Part shown: in pieces, positions 12,784-25,934 of the stretch
How positions within the stretch are numbered: the first letter of the stretch is position 1
How the letters are laid out: each line of letters starts with the position of its first letter
Assembly (NCBI GenBank): GCA_003693505.1
Contig: QUZD01000016.1
Span: 62,001 to 126,000 of the forward strand
Length of the DNA stretch: 64,000 bases
Source of the DNA: Pseudonectria foliicola
Lineage: Eukaryota; Ascomycota; Sordariomycetes; Hypocreales; Nectriaceae
Reading direction: 5' to 3'
The notes under the pieces: model-generated
What the model was told of the DNA's origin: nothing
The model's input: only the letters and a program-made list of their open reading frames with translations
Databases searched by the model: none
Made by a program: the position numbers and the translations under genes

Positions 12784-14343
12784 GAGACATATAGGGAGTC
12801 TCTACGGCATTGGTGCCTGTTTTCTTTTTCCTCTTTCTCGCAATTGTTCAACTACCCAGGGTTTTGGAACTATAGACAAGACATAATCGTTAATAGTTCT
12901 GGGCGCGCAAGCAAAACACATCTTGGAACAAGTCGTACTCGCATCGTATTGTAAGCAACACGAGGCCTCTCTCCAGCACGTTGCGCTGTGTGGCACTAAC
13001 TCGGGACAATCCGATTGAGGTTTACTGGGTACGCATTGAATCTGAGTCAAATCTCCTACCGAGTTTGATGCAATACGAACAAGTCACAGTTATCGAGAGC
13101 CGACGTACTTTCGGAGCTTCCATCTCGTATTGCGTGGAGGAGAACGATGGTGAGGAAGGAGCATGAGTCAGTGCATCCCGCTTCCACAATGATGCATCCG
13201 ACCATATTGGGATCCCTACCATTTGGAAGGTTTCCGGACCAAGGATGTTTAGTGTAGGGCAACTGTTGGAAAAATGAAGGAACGATGATCCTGTTGAAGT
13301 GGGATCTAGAAGTTCGGCTTCAGCATCAGTCCGAACACAAACTCGTGTATTCTAAACACCAAAGTACCCAACGCCGTATTCAACCTGTCAAGGGTCAAAA
13401 TATCAGCTGCTGGTGCGCAACCTGACAGAGGCAATAGTACCACGGCTGAGCAACACAGTATTTTGAGGAGCATGACTCGGCATTTAGCTATCGCCACTTT
13501 TTTATGACGGATGTTGGAACTCACTCTTATTGTCATGTGAGAGTCTGAAAGGCAGAGGAGCTGAGATGTATTCAATTGAGGTCCCGAATCGGCTGCTACC
13601 TTACACGAGATGGCTCACCAAAAAGAGGTGCTGCGGTTTTAGGCAGGGGATGCAACCTGCATTAGGACCTATGACTATCTCCATTCAGCTTGAGCGAGAC
13701 CAATCACCTACACATGGAGGAAAGACCTGAGACCCCGCCCAGACCACTCATAGTTGCAATTCTTATGCTCTTCAACGAGCCACTAGATTAGATTCGACCA
13801 TCAATCAAGAGTGCGATAACAAAGAAGCCCCCCATGTCGTAGCTGATCAACGACATCAATGCCAGTTCCTCGGCGTATCCAGATTGTCTCAAGGCTCCAT
13901 AAACTCATCTAATGCGATGAATCTATTGTTGTCATCAATCTCTGAGAGATTTCTTTTCTCCGATAAAGCTGGTGGCAAAGCTTTTAGAGTAGTGCAACTA
14001 AGACGCTTGTCACATTGTTGCGCGAGGGAGGGTCTTGACTCCACAAATGCTGGCCAGGGGCCGCCGTTGCGATGAACATTAGTAGGCCAAGCACGATTGA
14101 TTTGCATACAAAATGGGCAAAACAAGGGTGCAACGCCTGATCATGAAGATGGAATTGAATAATAGAAATAAAATTATATACACAAAACGAGGATCAGGTG
14201 TTGATGGCAATGCAAAAAAAATCGATATTGTCTTTCGATACCCAGTAGCTTATGCCCCCCTTCAGACGAAGCCTCCCCACTTCCCCATGAAGCAACGCTT
14301 GTTATTCCGATAATTTAATTGTGACTCGGCATGAAGAGAAGAA
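12784..14343. other. Intergenic; no gene recognised
   Basis: 3' flanks of the convergent receptor and secreted-protein genes, about 1.5 kb. Small open frames on both strands have no recognisable similarity. Confidence 0.45.
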
Positions 14344-14892
14344 TTAATAGACGCCGACAACTACAAGGCCAGCTACAGCAGCAGCTGCGAGGGCCATGCC
14401 AGTCTCACGAGGAGCGGCATTGTCAGAGTTGGTCTGGGACGCGGAAGCGGCGTTGGCGTTCTTGGTGGAGGAATCCTTGGAGTTGGAGGCGCTACCGGTT
14501 TCCCAAGCAATGTTACTGCAGAGGGTCGAAGCTTCGGCAGGAAGTTGATCCAACAAGCTCTGAACCTGGGGGACATCGCTGCAAGCCGAGAGAAGGCTGG
14601 AGAATTCATCCTTGTGCTTGTCCTGCCAGCTTGTTAGGCTGTTGACGAACGAACTGTATTCATCTGCCATGGATCCCGTGACGGTGGGAAGGACGCAAGG
14701 CTGGGTCATGGTGGCCAATCGAGTCTGCGACGCGAGAAAGCTGGCGAGGCCTGAAGCAGGGGTGGGGATCTCTGAGAGGGCGGGCTCGAGATCGAGAGCA
14801 ATCGATGCGCATTCCTTGAGGCCGCGCTCGTCCAGGCTAGCCATCGAGAAGGCGACAGAGGCCGCGGCAAGGAAGAGAGTCTGAACACGCAT
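14344..14892 (-). CDS. Small secreted, probably GPI-anchored protein (copy 1)
   Basis: Single-exon protein of 182 aa. It begins with a clear signal peptide ('MRVQTLFLAAASVAFSMAS'), continues with a mature domain holding four spaced cysteines ('KECAS', 'QPCVLP', 'SACSD', 'TLCSN'), then a Ser/Asn/Ala-rich stalk, and ends in a hydrophobic tail ('GMALAAAAVAGLVVVGVY') of GPI-attachment type. The core 'VTGSMADEYSSF' is shared with the gene at 29042. I recall similar proteins annotated in Sordariomycetes as 'infection structure specific protein'; the function is not established. It lies tail-to-tail with the Pth11-like receptor. Confidence 0.8.
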   Translation of the reverse strand: MRVQTLFLAAASVAFSMASLDERGLKECASIALDLEPALSEIPTPASGLASFLASQTRLATMTQPCVLPTVTGSMADEYSSFVNSLTSWQDKHKDEFSSLLSACSDVPQVQSLLDQLPAEASTLCSNIAWETGSASNSKDSSTKNANAASASQTNSDNAAPRETGMALAAAAVAGLVVVGVY

Positions 14893-17093
14893 TGTCGATT
14901 TCGCTGTTTAGAGTGACGGATGGATTCGGATGGTGATTGATGAGTGACACAGATGTTATGACCTGAGAAGCGACTTTTGAAGGAGAGGGTCCAGAACAGG
15001 GAAATCCGTGCTGGATGGGCGACGCTCCTGGATTTATTCCACCCAGCAAGAGGATAACCTAGGCTACACTAGAGGTTCAGCCCTCTTGGGCTGACTTACC
15101 GTTTTCATCAACAGTCGTCCTATATCAATGCCTAGCGGTACTCATGGTAAGCACTACTCACCCCACATGGATTACCCCTGAGCAAGCAGGCCAATGGGCC
15201 GACGGGCAGACTGGTTTACGAGCTACGGCATCATTTCTCGGACGTTAAGCGAGAGTAGCTAGCTGCCTCGAGGCATAAAGGAGAGACACCAAATTAAACT
15301 GTCTCGCCACAACCGCTCTAGCGCCCCGTGATCTGTTTATCTCTCTTGCCACACAGACGTTGACCGTTGAGTGGCTGAATGCCGCCGCCGTAATCTGTAC
15401 TGCAAATTCTTTTTCTTGACCAAATGCCTCATGCAGGCAGTCAGCGTTATTTCTACTGCAACTCCAATATGCAGGTATCGATAGCCCGACCCTTCAGTGA
15501 GCCTGCCACCCTGTCAGTCTGCACCTCTGTGACAGAACTGACTTGAAGACAAGTGCCTGAAAAGTGACTAGGACAGGGATGCTGCGACCCCGTCGTCAGA
15601 TTGATCTGCACTAACATAGCGATGAGATGCAGGCGTGGCAGAATCCCACACGCTTCATGTGGATAACCAAGTGAAATGCTTGGGAGCCCGCCGGATACAA
15701 AGCGACCCAATGATGATTGTTCAAGTCCCGCCTAAAGCTTTGAATGTAGCAGGAGGTGTGCAGCAAATGTCAGCAATCAGATGTCACCCTTTTCAAGACA
15801 AACCAGCATCAATCATGCGCCTGGCGGCCTGCGCATACCTTTTCCAGTCCGGCACGCTTCAGCCCCAAGTGCGAAAGAGGGGTTTCGTTGTATCAAGGTG
15901 GATACATATCGCGAACCAGACTCATAAGGGCACGTTGCCATTATCGTCACTAGGCATCTAAGCAATCGCCAAAGTCTGGCAAACAACATGGTGTTTTCTT
16001 CTCCCATCATAATTCCCTCAAGCGTCTCTCTGGGACATCGGCCAAGTCATCCTTTCACTGGCGTGTAGTGATGTAACTATATGTAGCTGGTTTTCGATAC
16101 TTTCTTGCCAAACACTTAGAGTTTATCGTCACTGATTCAAACCTCGCATTTTGCGACACTTTCAGTCCATGCACGTTCACGACAGCCCTAGGTAAGCCTT
16201 CGATGCTTACAGCGCCTTATGACAATTCGAGCTAGCAGAACAAAACAATCAGTGGCTCTGGCTTAGACAGGAAGCTAAGTCCAAGGTTACCGTGATAGTG
16301 GCAACCTCGTTGACTGTATGGATGGATCAATGCATGATCGAAATCAAGGACGCCATAGCAGGAAAGATAGGCAACCCTTGGATAGCTTGAAATAGCCCTG
16401 AGCGATTTCTCGATTTTGTCCAGATTTCAGGAAACCCAAGTCCCCAACGCATACACATAGCTATCCCAAGATTTTCACTGCTCCTCCCAGGTTGCTGCTG
16501 CTATGGACAGCTTCCCATGTCGTCTGCTGAAACATAAAGTTGCAACTCAGTTATATAACGGGACAAAGCACGTGAATGCCAGGATATAGACTTGATACAG
16601 CCTATAAGACACCAAGGGGGGCGCCCCGAATTTGCCATGACGGCCACAGGTAGACAACACTACTGCCGTCTAGCATGGCTACCCTATACATGCACACTCA
16701 GCGGCTTGTAGTAACAATCAAGAGTACCTTCTCAAGTGCCTTCCCACTACAGTTATATTGAACTCGAGGAACAAAAGCTGGATAATTGGCTTTTATAGCA
16801 GCCGCGACTTTTCAGACACCCTATAGCCGCTTTTTACACTTCGGAAAGCATCTTGTTATGGTTGGTGTCATAAACCGATAGTAATCACAAGGACCAAGAA
16901 TGTACTGCGTGTACTAGGAGGCGAATCAGACAAGTATTATGGGTGCGAAGACGGTTCATAAACCAGCACCGTTTGGATGAGTTGGATTACATAGGTCTAT
17001 GATCAAACAAGAATGGAAACCCTAAAACCGCCATAACTCCCGCCAGACCGAAACACTTTTACTCCCAAATCAAAATCCAGCATCCTCGATATC
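14893..17093. other. Gene-free stretch
   Basis: About 2.2 kb between the secreted-protein gene and the TDT transporter. Open frames such as 15635-15961 and 15453-15710 overlap antisense and look like chance frames. Confidence 0.5.
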
Positions 17094-18455
17094 TCATTCG
17101 TCGACATCTTCGTCCCTTCCCGGCCACATGATGTGGCGCTTGCAGAGAGCACGGATGTTCAAAGACAGCACAACAAAGAAGGTAGCAAACACAACCAAAC
17201 TCATGCCCGTGGCGAACCACCTTATGCTGGGACTTTCGAGTTCGTTGCCAATTGAAATCGTAGCCAAAGTGAAACCAACATTGGGGAAGACCATGGCCCA
17301 AAACCCAAGGTGGAAGAACTTGGGCGGCGATATGGCAACCATCACGACTGTGATGAGGAACCACCAGAGACTTAATGACCAGAGGAATACCGCACCCAGT
17401 AAAGCCGCCGCGCGGATAGTGCCTTGATCAATGACGAGGCTGTCGGATGCCGAGAGCTGCTCAGGAAGCTGCTTGGCAATCCCAATCAATGCCAGGGCTG
17501 TAAAGGCAGGAGGCCCAACACACATGAACAGTCCTGGTCTGTGTTCTCGACAAGGAGGGCCACTTTGCATCAAGCGGCCGACCATGTGTGCGTACATGAA
17601 GAGTGAGATCAAGAAGCCGAGCCCTTGGCATGTCCACCCGGCTAGGGCAATGGGAACAGCTTCAAGCTCTGGCTCGCTATCCAAGAGAACAGTGGCAATG
17701 GTTCCAGTTAACATGACTGGGAAGATGGGTAAGATCCATGTCGGCATCATGGTATCTAGGGTGAAGCGTAGACCTGCAAACAGGAAACTGTACTGCCACA
17801 CGGCCAAGATTGAAGTGAGTGTGAGGTAGACCCAGAAGATGGCTCGGGTGGCCCAAATCCACTCTGATCCAGCATCTGGCATTGCGTATCTCTGCGTTGA
17901 GGTGATGAGGGTGGCGATGGCCAAGAAGAATGTCGGTATGAATAGAGATTCACGACGGTGTGTCATTGACTTCCTCATCTGACCACGGTGAAAGGAGAAG
18001 CGGAGCAACATTACTACGCAGATGGTAGTGAATATGACCAGGTTGACGCAGTATACAATGGTTCCGATGACGTGCAATCCGTTGAATCGATTCGGCTGTT
18101 GCTGGATCAAGAGTGATATGCCGCCGCAGCTCATAGGTAGAGTGAACCACGCAAAGGTAAAATGCTTCAAGCGTTGCCGAATGCTCAAATTCTCCCGTAT
18201 TAGCGAGTCGAGGCTGGCATCGTGTGCTTCGTGAGGTATGTTTGTTTTCTCGTTGATAGAGGGGGCGTTGGAACCCCCCTCGTTGTCACCTCGTTCGAGA
18301 TTCGTGTCGAAGGACTGACGCGTCGTGTTCATCAGATCGAGTGAACTGAGTGAGTTTCTCCTCGTAGACACATTTGAATGGGTCCAGGGCTCCTCAAGCC
18401 CTCTTGAAGCCAGGTCAGCTTCGTGCTGCTGCGTATTTGCTGAAAGACGCTCCAT
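17094..18455 (-). CDS. TDT-family anion transporter (sulfite efflux SSU1 / malate Mae1 type)
   Basis: Plasma-membrane carrier of the tellurite-resistance/dicarboxylate transporter family, which includes yeast Ssu1 (sulfite efflux) and S. pombe Mae1 (malate uptake). A single exon gives 453 aa from the first in-frame ATG at 18455; the frame stays open to 18521 but without an ATG, so a short upstream exon is possible. A polar N-terminal region of about 110 residues rich in Ser/Thr/Asn precedes the core, which starts at 'FAWFTLPMSCGGISLLI' (the family's conserved first-helix pattern) and has about ten hydrophobic segments. Which anion it moves cannot be decided from sequence. No intron is seen. 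Confidence 0.82.
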   Translation of the reverse strand: MERLSANTQQHEADLASRGLEEPWTHSNVSTRRNSLSSLDLMNTTRQSFDTNLERGDNEGGSNAPSINEKTNIPHEAHDASLDSLIRENLSIRQRLKHFTFAWFTLPMSCGGISLLIQQQPNRFNGLHVIGTIVYCVNLVIFTTICVVMLLRFSFHRGQMRKSMTHRRESLFIPTFFLAIATLITSTQRYAMPDAGSEWIWATRAIFWVYLTLTSILAVWQYSFLFAGLRFTLDTMMPTWILPIFPVMLTGTIATVLLDSEPELEAVPIALAGWTCQGLGFLISLFMYAHMVGRLMQSGPPCREHRPGLFMCVGPPAFTALALIGIAKQLPEQLSASDSLVIDQGTIRAAALLGAVFLWSLSLWWFLITVVMVAISPPKFFHLGFWAMVFPNVGFTLATISIGNELESPSIRWFATGMSLVVFATFFVVLSLNIRALCKRHIMWPGRDEDVDE

Positions 18456-21400
18456 TTGGTCGCTCGAGCTTTGGGATGATTCAAGCAGAGAAGGTTTTGG
18501 TGTTTTGGGAAACCCGATCAAAGAATGGTAGAAACATGGGCATTTCCTTTATAGAAATATACCATGGTTCTGTTCAGGGGCCGCGGTGGCTCAGAATCTC
18601 CTGCGATCTATCTATCATCTATCACACCCTGGCTAGCGATCTACGTAACCTGTAAATGCCAAGCGATGGCAGCCCTCAGTGAAGGCTGTCTCACAAAGCC
18701 AAGGTTACGACGTAGATAGATGCGTGGTATGTAGCTTACGACACTTGTAGGCTATGCGATGCTTGGCAAAGGGTGCGTGCATAGGGGCTCCGCCGCGAAC
18801 AAGGCAGTTATTCCGTCTTTAGCTTATCATAATCTTGCAGATCTTTTCTAGTGTATGCGTCGGCTTCTTGAGCCTCCTCAGACTGCCTTCGGACGGAGCC
18901 TTGGCGTCAGGGTTCATTGGCGGCATCCTGGTCCCAGGGATAAGAAGCATATCTGAACAAGCAAACACTCGATCCAACCAGCAGGCCACCATAATTTCAT
19001 ACCTGGATTTGTGGCCACCCTGTGCATATCATGCTATGAAAACGCCGTCATTCGCCGAGCAATACGGTTGCCAAGAGTTCAGACTGATTGGCTTTCTGGT
19101 AGAAACTGACTGCAAATGCCGATCAGCCAGCCTATGCCTATCAGTCAAGATATACCGTCTCCGTAGCATCGACTGTCTGCACGGGATGAAGGAAATGGAG
19201 AGATTGCACCTCATGGTGAAGATACTGCGTACGGAATAGTACGGATGGGGAGAGAGCCAATGGCGAGCACGCACCCGAGCACTAGGTCGCAGTGTCAACT
19301 CGACAGAGCAGAGTGGCAGTGAGTGGTTACTATGTATGATACACCATGGTACGTGTCTCATGGCGCGGTGTCCCAGAATGCATGAACCGTGGCCCAATCC
19401 GAATTCACGTTGGGCTTTAGGTGTTGAGGCTCAAGCATCTTGGCTCTCGGAGATGTCCACACTGGTAAAACAAGATACGAGACAGAGGAGCGCCGGGACA
19501 CGTCATGTCCGGGTTGGCCACCTCCAAGCATTGGGCATCGACAAGATTGTCAGTTGGACCTTCCAGAAAGCCATTGTGTTTTGATCGTCCTCAGGAGGAT
19601 ACTAAACATTTCAAGTGGATCACGGCCCACGTTTACGCCCGCGGAGCCCGTAAGCCCCTACCGAGCGGGTACACGGGTGGCTGAGTATCGGTCTGAGACC
19701 CAAAGGTCCGCAATCTGCCTACCCAATACCACGCGTTCAGTGACGCTCGTATCCACGCCTCTCCGCTTATATCATACCTATCACTTGTCTGTTAAGTAGG
19801 TGATGGATCAATGTTGAACCGGAATGACGTAGGCTTTCCTGCTCTCTCTCCCTTCACTTATCTTCTGCCTTGGGTGCAGTGTCTCTGTTGGTGAGCCTCC
19901 CTTGGATGATCAAGGATGACCCTCTGGGTGCCAACAGAAGACGGACGCTACAGTAGATTTGCGTTGAGCTAGTCCAGGGGCTTAAAGTTGCTGCGTCCCC
20001 GCCACGGAAATTTGAGCTTATCAATTAATCCAATCCGAAATCACCAACTTCTTTTTTATTTTGCTTTCAGGTCAGTTTCACGTCATGTCTGTCCATTTAT
20101 TCAATGCACATAGAGTCCCAAGTGTCGGGCCTCCCGGCTAGATAACACCCTATGATCCTGGGCCTACAAGGTTTCTTTCGAGATCGGATACCATGGGCAT
20201 GCCACGCCTGCCTGCCCTCCAATCATTCCAGTCTTCTATGCCAAGGCGCCATTGTCTCCACAGCTTGTATTCAGTCTACATAGTGCTTGGTGTATTCGAC
20301 TCAACCCCCGTCGGCGAGATAGCTGGGAAAAGTAGATCTATAACGGAGCCGACCTGGAACAAGGCGACCGACCGTCTGGTAGCAGCAGAGTTTTCCCAGC
20401 CAACACAAGAGTTTCAGTGTGAGGGGCCGGATGAGATGCAGCTGTTGAGATTTCAGTGCCACATCAACGCTGCCGCGTGAGACCTCTAGTATCGGAAAGC
20501 AGACAGCGCTTTCAAACATGTAGATTGCTGTGGAATCCAGTTCTACATACTCCCTGCTTCCTAATGGTGACGAACTACAACGACTAGCTCCAGCTGTAGA
20601 TGCCTTACACAGCACATGTTATAGTAGGGCCCCCCAACACTGCGCCCTCTTTGTGACCCAACATCATTGCCTGTATCGGTACTTCTGGACGGGACTTTAT
20701 TCACCGTGTCTTCGTCCTATTACTGTAGTTGGAAGAGCATAGCATTCGTATAAATGAGAATGGAGAGATTTGGCAACATGTATTGTTACCAAGTTCAATT
20801 CCGTAGGGTTATGAGTACTGGCTGCGTCTCAGCAGCTCCAATATGTCTCCGCGTATGCCAAGCCCATAGCCCATATCTTGCCCCCCGCCCCCGGCCGGCT
20901 CTTGGTACATACCGCTCTCGGTACTTACATCTACGGTCTAGTGTGGTGTATCACAATGGGTCCGCTCCATACCCCGAGACAGCCAGTGATTTGGAGATAC
21001 CCGAGCGGGAACCGTATGGGGCGATTCCGGTTGTATCCATCATATGTCAACAAGGTGGCTATTCATGAACATGCCATAACAGACCGAGATTTCTAATGTA
21101 TGTGGAAGGATTGCCATAAGATTGGATTGACAGTTGGAAAGATAGAACAAAACTACGAATAATATCGATCGAGTAAATGTCGTGCCGACTGCATCGGATG
21201 TCATCTATCCGTACGTTGTCCCCAGATTCTCGTCTCCGGATGCGCCGGAAAGATAATCTGATTGAGAGTTAGCCATGTTGGGCTTAACGGTACAATGAAT
21301 ACCCATGCTAACTGTCCTCGATAGGAGTACCTTTCAAACTTCAATAGCGGGATAAGATATTTGGCAAGGAATGTGATCAACTTGCCTTGTGATCTAAAGG

Positions 21401-22791
21401 TCCCATACGAAATGCATGGTAAAGGTATGTGGTATGTGAATTACACTCTTGATCGAATTTTCCTCTTGATAAGGTGGAAGAGTCTTCTTGTCAGCAAAGG
21501 GCTAACGGATCGTAATCAATTTTTAAGATAGTACGCAGGCACTAGTGAAACTGAGCCGTTTGGTCTCAGTCGATGAGGAAATAGAGCTTGCCATTTTAAG
21601 TGAGAGCGATCTTTGAAATCTCCATACGCATCCACAAGTTCATGAATCATTTTGTCAGTGGTGGGCTAAATGAGATTAAGCTGTGGCACAAGATATTAAG
21701 AACGGTGCCTCTCAGCGACAAACCGATACCTGTCTGGTAATGAGATGCCGGAGGGACGCATGGTATTCAGCCTTCCTCTAGACTCTGTTTCGGTTCATCC
21801 AACACAAAAAGCCTCCGCGGAGTGATTGGAGATATAGGCTCGGTAAGATACTGGGAAGTACAAAGCATTCTATGGGATACCAAACAGGTTCATTCTTACG
21901 ATGATTGTAGGTCGTCTACCAGGGATACAGTTCACGACGTAAGCCACCGATAACATGCGGCCTTTTGGTCATTATGAGAATGTATGCATAAATACCTTCA
22001 TCACCCTTCAGGTGCTCGAGCCCGTCTTCTGAGCTGCAACATTTAGGGGATCGAAGAAAGGTGTCACCGATACATTGAGATCTACTCAAAAGAGACAAAT
22101 CTATACTGAAGAGAGAAAGCTGAAGGTTGTAATTGACTTCTCGAGTTTTGCAGACAGGAATTGCTGGATGGAAAGTGTATCCATAGAGAAATTCAGGCGT
22201 TGTGCCCTTTTCTACATATGTTTTAGTGCGGAGAGCAGTAACGTGCGAGACCTGGCAACGATGGCTTGCCCTGACTTGAGTTGCCAAAGCATATGATTAG
22301 AAAGTGTTTGCCCCATTATCAATATACTATGATGTCGCGTTCCAACCAGACCGTCCTAAAGCTCCAAGTGAGATAGCGACAAATCCGTGCAGAGGAGCGT
22401 CTGGCAACAGCATCGAACCGAATAAAACGGTGTCTGACAGCATGTAATCTGCCAGTACAGCCTCTCATCAAGTCTAATCCGAAAGCACGAAGGGGTTTTC
22501 CTTGAGATTCTTTCTAAAGCTATCAACACCCGCGAACTCCTGTAGAAGCCTGGTGTCCATCGTAACTACTCACTAACCGCGCCTATTGTAAGGTGTATAC
22601 ACCCTCAGAACTCTACCAAATTCACCTCATATGTACCATGAACGTGAATGAAGAAGCGTGCACTCTCGCACTCACAAAGATTTTGAGAAGTGGCTCTAAT
22701 AGTATGTGTCTAGTTGATCCTGGCTAGAGCGACTCTTGATATCTAACAGCATTCCTTGAATCATTAATCAAAGGCGGACCTCCTTAATAGC
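18456..22791. other. Long gene-free stretch
   Basis: About 4.3 kb with no credible gene. Many frames of 60-130 codons occur on both strands (for example 18835-19239, 19029-19397, 21916-22287), without motifs or consistent splice continuation. I see no transposase, reverse transcriptase or long terminal repeat remnant. Confidence 0.5.
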
Positions 22792-23922
22792 TCATCGGGA
22801 GTTAACCACCTCCTTCTCCCTCTTATCAATACCCAACCACAGAAGCTCTGGACGGCTGTAGTGGCCGATAACATCAAAGAAAGCCCGGTTGGTCACAATA
22901 GCGCCAAGGTCGATATCAGCATACACAATGCCCTCAGCGCTAGCGTTGCCGTCAGCCAAAGGCTTGGTGAGTCTACGGCCGTCGGGTCCGTAGACGGCAC
23001 TGTGACCACCGCCAGGCTGCTGGAATAGCAGACCCCCTTCTGTCTTGAGCTTCTCCATGCCCTTTTCGTTGCAAACTCCGGTACAGTGAAGAACAAAGGT
23101 GCCGCCTTCCATGGCGTACATCTGGCTCATGCACTGCACACCATCGGCACTCATACTCCAAAGGCTAGGGGATTCGACGCCACCGTGAGGGTCACTATAC
23201 CCATATCAGTACTATTCGGCTTGGAAACCAGTCGGACATCACTTACATTGGGGGCCAGGCACTGATGTGAATATCCTCGCGCTGGGTGTACATGTTGTAC
23301 TTCAACAGGGGTTGGCTGTGCTCCCAGCAAGCCAGACTACCAATTCTAACAATGCCGAGATCACCACCGAAGTCGATGGGGACGACGTTGCTGAGATCTT
23401 GGCTGGACCCGTCACCAAAAACGGTACGCTCCATGTGCGTGGGCTTAATCTTGCGACGATGCATGGCGAGCTCGCCCTGAGGGCTGATGATGGCAAGCGA
23501 GATGTACAGGCTATGTGAATCAGTCCGTTCCGAGAATCCGAGAGACACGGCGACCTGGTTCGTCTTGGCGGCGGCCTGAATGGTCCTCATCTCTGGTGAA
23601 TCAATCTTGAGAGAATTCTCGATATAGTGGGTGTTGGTAACGGGATCAACCGGCCTTTGCCTAGGGTTTATCCATGTTAGCCTCTCTTGTCCGAAAGATA
23701 GATTTGGATGCGAAGGATCTAGTCGTATTTCGTAGACGCGGGATAAACTCACCAAATCCATCCTGGATAACCCGGAATCCAACATTCTGGGAAAGCTACT
23801 AGCTGGGCACCGTTCTCGGCAGCCTCGGTGATGAGGTTGCAGGTCTTTTCGACCGCGCCAGCGAGGTCAAGCCATTCAGCCTCGGCCTGCGTAACAGCAA
23901 CCTTGAGTTTTCGAATAGCCAT
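22792..23922 (-). CDS. Nitrilase (carbon-nitrogen hydrolase)
   Basis: Hydrolyses nitriles to acids, possibly with some amide; CN-hydrolase superfamily, nitrilase/cyanide-hydratase branch. Exons 23922-23753, 23660-23247 and 23194-22792 give 328 aa, a normal length. The catalytic triad is visible: Glu about 46 in 'FPECWIPGYP', Lys about 129 in 'RRKIKPTHMER', and Cys about 168 in 'IGSLACWEHSQPLLKY'. 'CWEH' and the 'WIPGYP' text are typical of true nitrilases rather than of amidases. The substrate (aromatic, aliphatic or cyanide) cannot be read off. Introns are GTGAGT..CCTAG and GTAAGT..TATAG. No cluster partner is adjacent. Confidence 0.92.
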
Positions 23923-25934
23923 TGAATATATAGTGGAACAAAAGAAGTTCTAGATGACGAAGTTTGGATGGCGTTATTGTGCAGGTCAGGGTAGTGTTCA
24001 GCCAGGTAGGGAATGCGAGGACTTTATTTCTGTTTCAGATCCAACATGGGATACAGATTACATACCATATAAATCAAAGGTAAAGGTCCACAAGGTAATA
24101 CGAGGGGAACCAGGGAGATGAGCGATCTACTACTGAATGGGGATAGTACGTCATGGAGCACCCTGGCCATTTTCCACATAAAAATCTGTAGCTATATACA
24201 TTCATCTGCATCTCTTGTCAACAACTCACCGCCTAAGGAGAGGGGAGGTATCAAGCCTTGCCGGCAGTTTGTGGCAAACACGCGCAGAACTCAATCTCAT
24301 TTCCGAGGATGGATACCTGTATTCCACGTGAGATTCTGATTCTCAAGCATCCCGGTTATGGAGATGGGGGGAGGCATGAGACCTGTTATCTCATATATAT
24401 ATATATATGAAACTGCCATCATACGATGTGCGCGGTAGCCGCGTCACAGACTCTTCCGCCGGCCGGTGCTGGTTTCCTCACGCTTTTGAGGTGATCATGC
24501 ATTATTATGATAAGAGTAGTTTGAAGTGGGGCAAGTGGGGGTCAAAAACAAAAACCGAAAGACAATCTCTCAAATTTCCACGTGGCGTCGAGAAATTGTG
24601 CAACGAAGCTCACCAGCGTATCAGTATCAGAACACTCTGTACAACAACTATCAAGGTCAAGCTCCCCCCAACAGACTGCTACAGCACAACTAGTGTTTCA
24701 CATTGCTAATGTGATATACATATATTGTTGCAAGGTCTTAGCAATGCCCATGTGGGAAAAACCGTATCTACTGTACTATGTAGTCTACAGATTAAGCTAT
24801 TTATACTACGCTTTATTCCTCTGTCAAAATGGCGCTACCTCGTAAAGCTGCTCTATTTCTGCCTACCGCACTAGCGACCGATACGATTCCACGTTCTTGG
24901 GATCGGCTCAGATTTCCAACACGAGGCAGATGTACAGCACTATGGTAACCCCGGGTGGAAAGAAAACACGGATATGGCCGCAAACTATAGCGATGTCTCC
25001 CCAGGCCTTTGTAATTGCATTGCAAAACCTTTATCACAGTCGACGAATTAAATTAAATATCACAAAAAACTCCAGACGTTCCACTAATGGTCAGACTATT
25101 CGTTGCTAATATCAGGATAGTTATGTGGTCGTAGGAGTATACTCAAGTTTGGTTTTCTACTCTTGTGTTCCTCCCCCCCATCAGGGTAACTACAAAGTCT
25201 TACAATGTGCAGTAGTGCTACGGCCGTGCTGAAGCTATTAGTATTAGCGCTTACCGTATAGAATCCGGGAGGCTTTCCGGCGGGCTGGGGGGTAGGTGGC
25301 TTAACTTCCCCAAGACCTGCTGTCGAGAAAACACCGCTAATGGGACGATGTAACCTCCCTGTACTGGTTTGCCTAGAGCCCAAAAGAGTCTAGATCTACA
25401 TCAGCGAAGTACGAATTACTGTAATGGGTATGGGTACAGAGCATATATTGTATCAAGGAGAAAAGTGAAGTCTACAACACGCAACGAATGGCTTGACCTA
25501 CACATAGACGTAGTAGGGACGTGTCAGCCAGATACAACTGTGCAGGTGCGGTATGAATGGTGTAGTCTCTGCGCAGTAATGCAAGGCAACCCCCTGGTAA
25601 GTTGCATATCTTAAGGAGCATCTATGTCTTTCCTGAAAAGGATTTCCATTACGTCTGGGGTAAAATGGTGAGAACCCCTGGCTACACTTCTCATAGGAAA
25701 AACTTTGATTGTTAACTGTTACTCTATACCCTGCCCATTCCCTCTTCTTTGCTATTTACCGATCTTAGCTTCCTGTTCTGCATGTCTTTGGACAGCGGAG
25801 CTAACGCATACGCCCTTCAGCTCTTCCATTGCTCCACGTTTGCCAACCCAACTCCAGTCGATATTGATTGTCCAATGCCAATACACGTTTAGGTGTGAGG
25901 GACAGTTCTTGATATAGGGCCAAAGCACTTCGCC
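23923..25934. other. Gene-free, AT-leaning stretch
   Basis: About 2 kb between nitrilase and receptor copy 2. It contains an (AT)n tract at 24393-24408 and generally AT-rich text around 24.7-25.2 kb. The frame at 25096-25383 (-) reads somewhat like a protein ('GEVKPPTPQPAGKPPGF') but I recognise no family. Confidence 0.5.
24393..24408. repeat. (AT)n microsatellite
   Basis: Uninterrupted alternating AT tract of about eight units in the gene-free region. Confidence 0.9.

Noticed and set aside
25096..25383. 95-codon minus-strand frame with Pro-rich protein-like text
   Set aside because: No family recognised, no neighbouring exon found; possible repeat fragment but unsupported.
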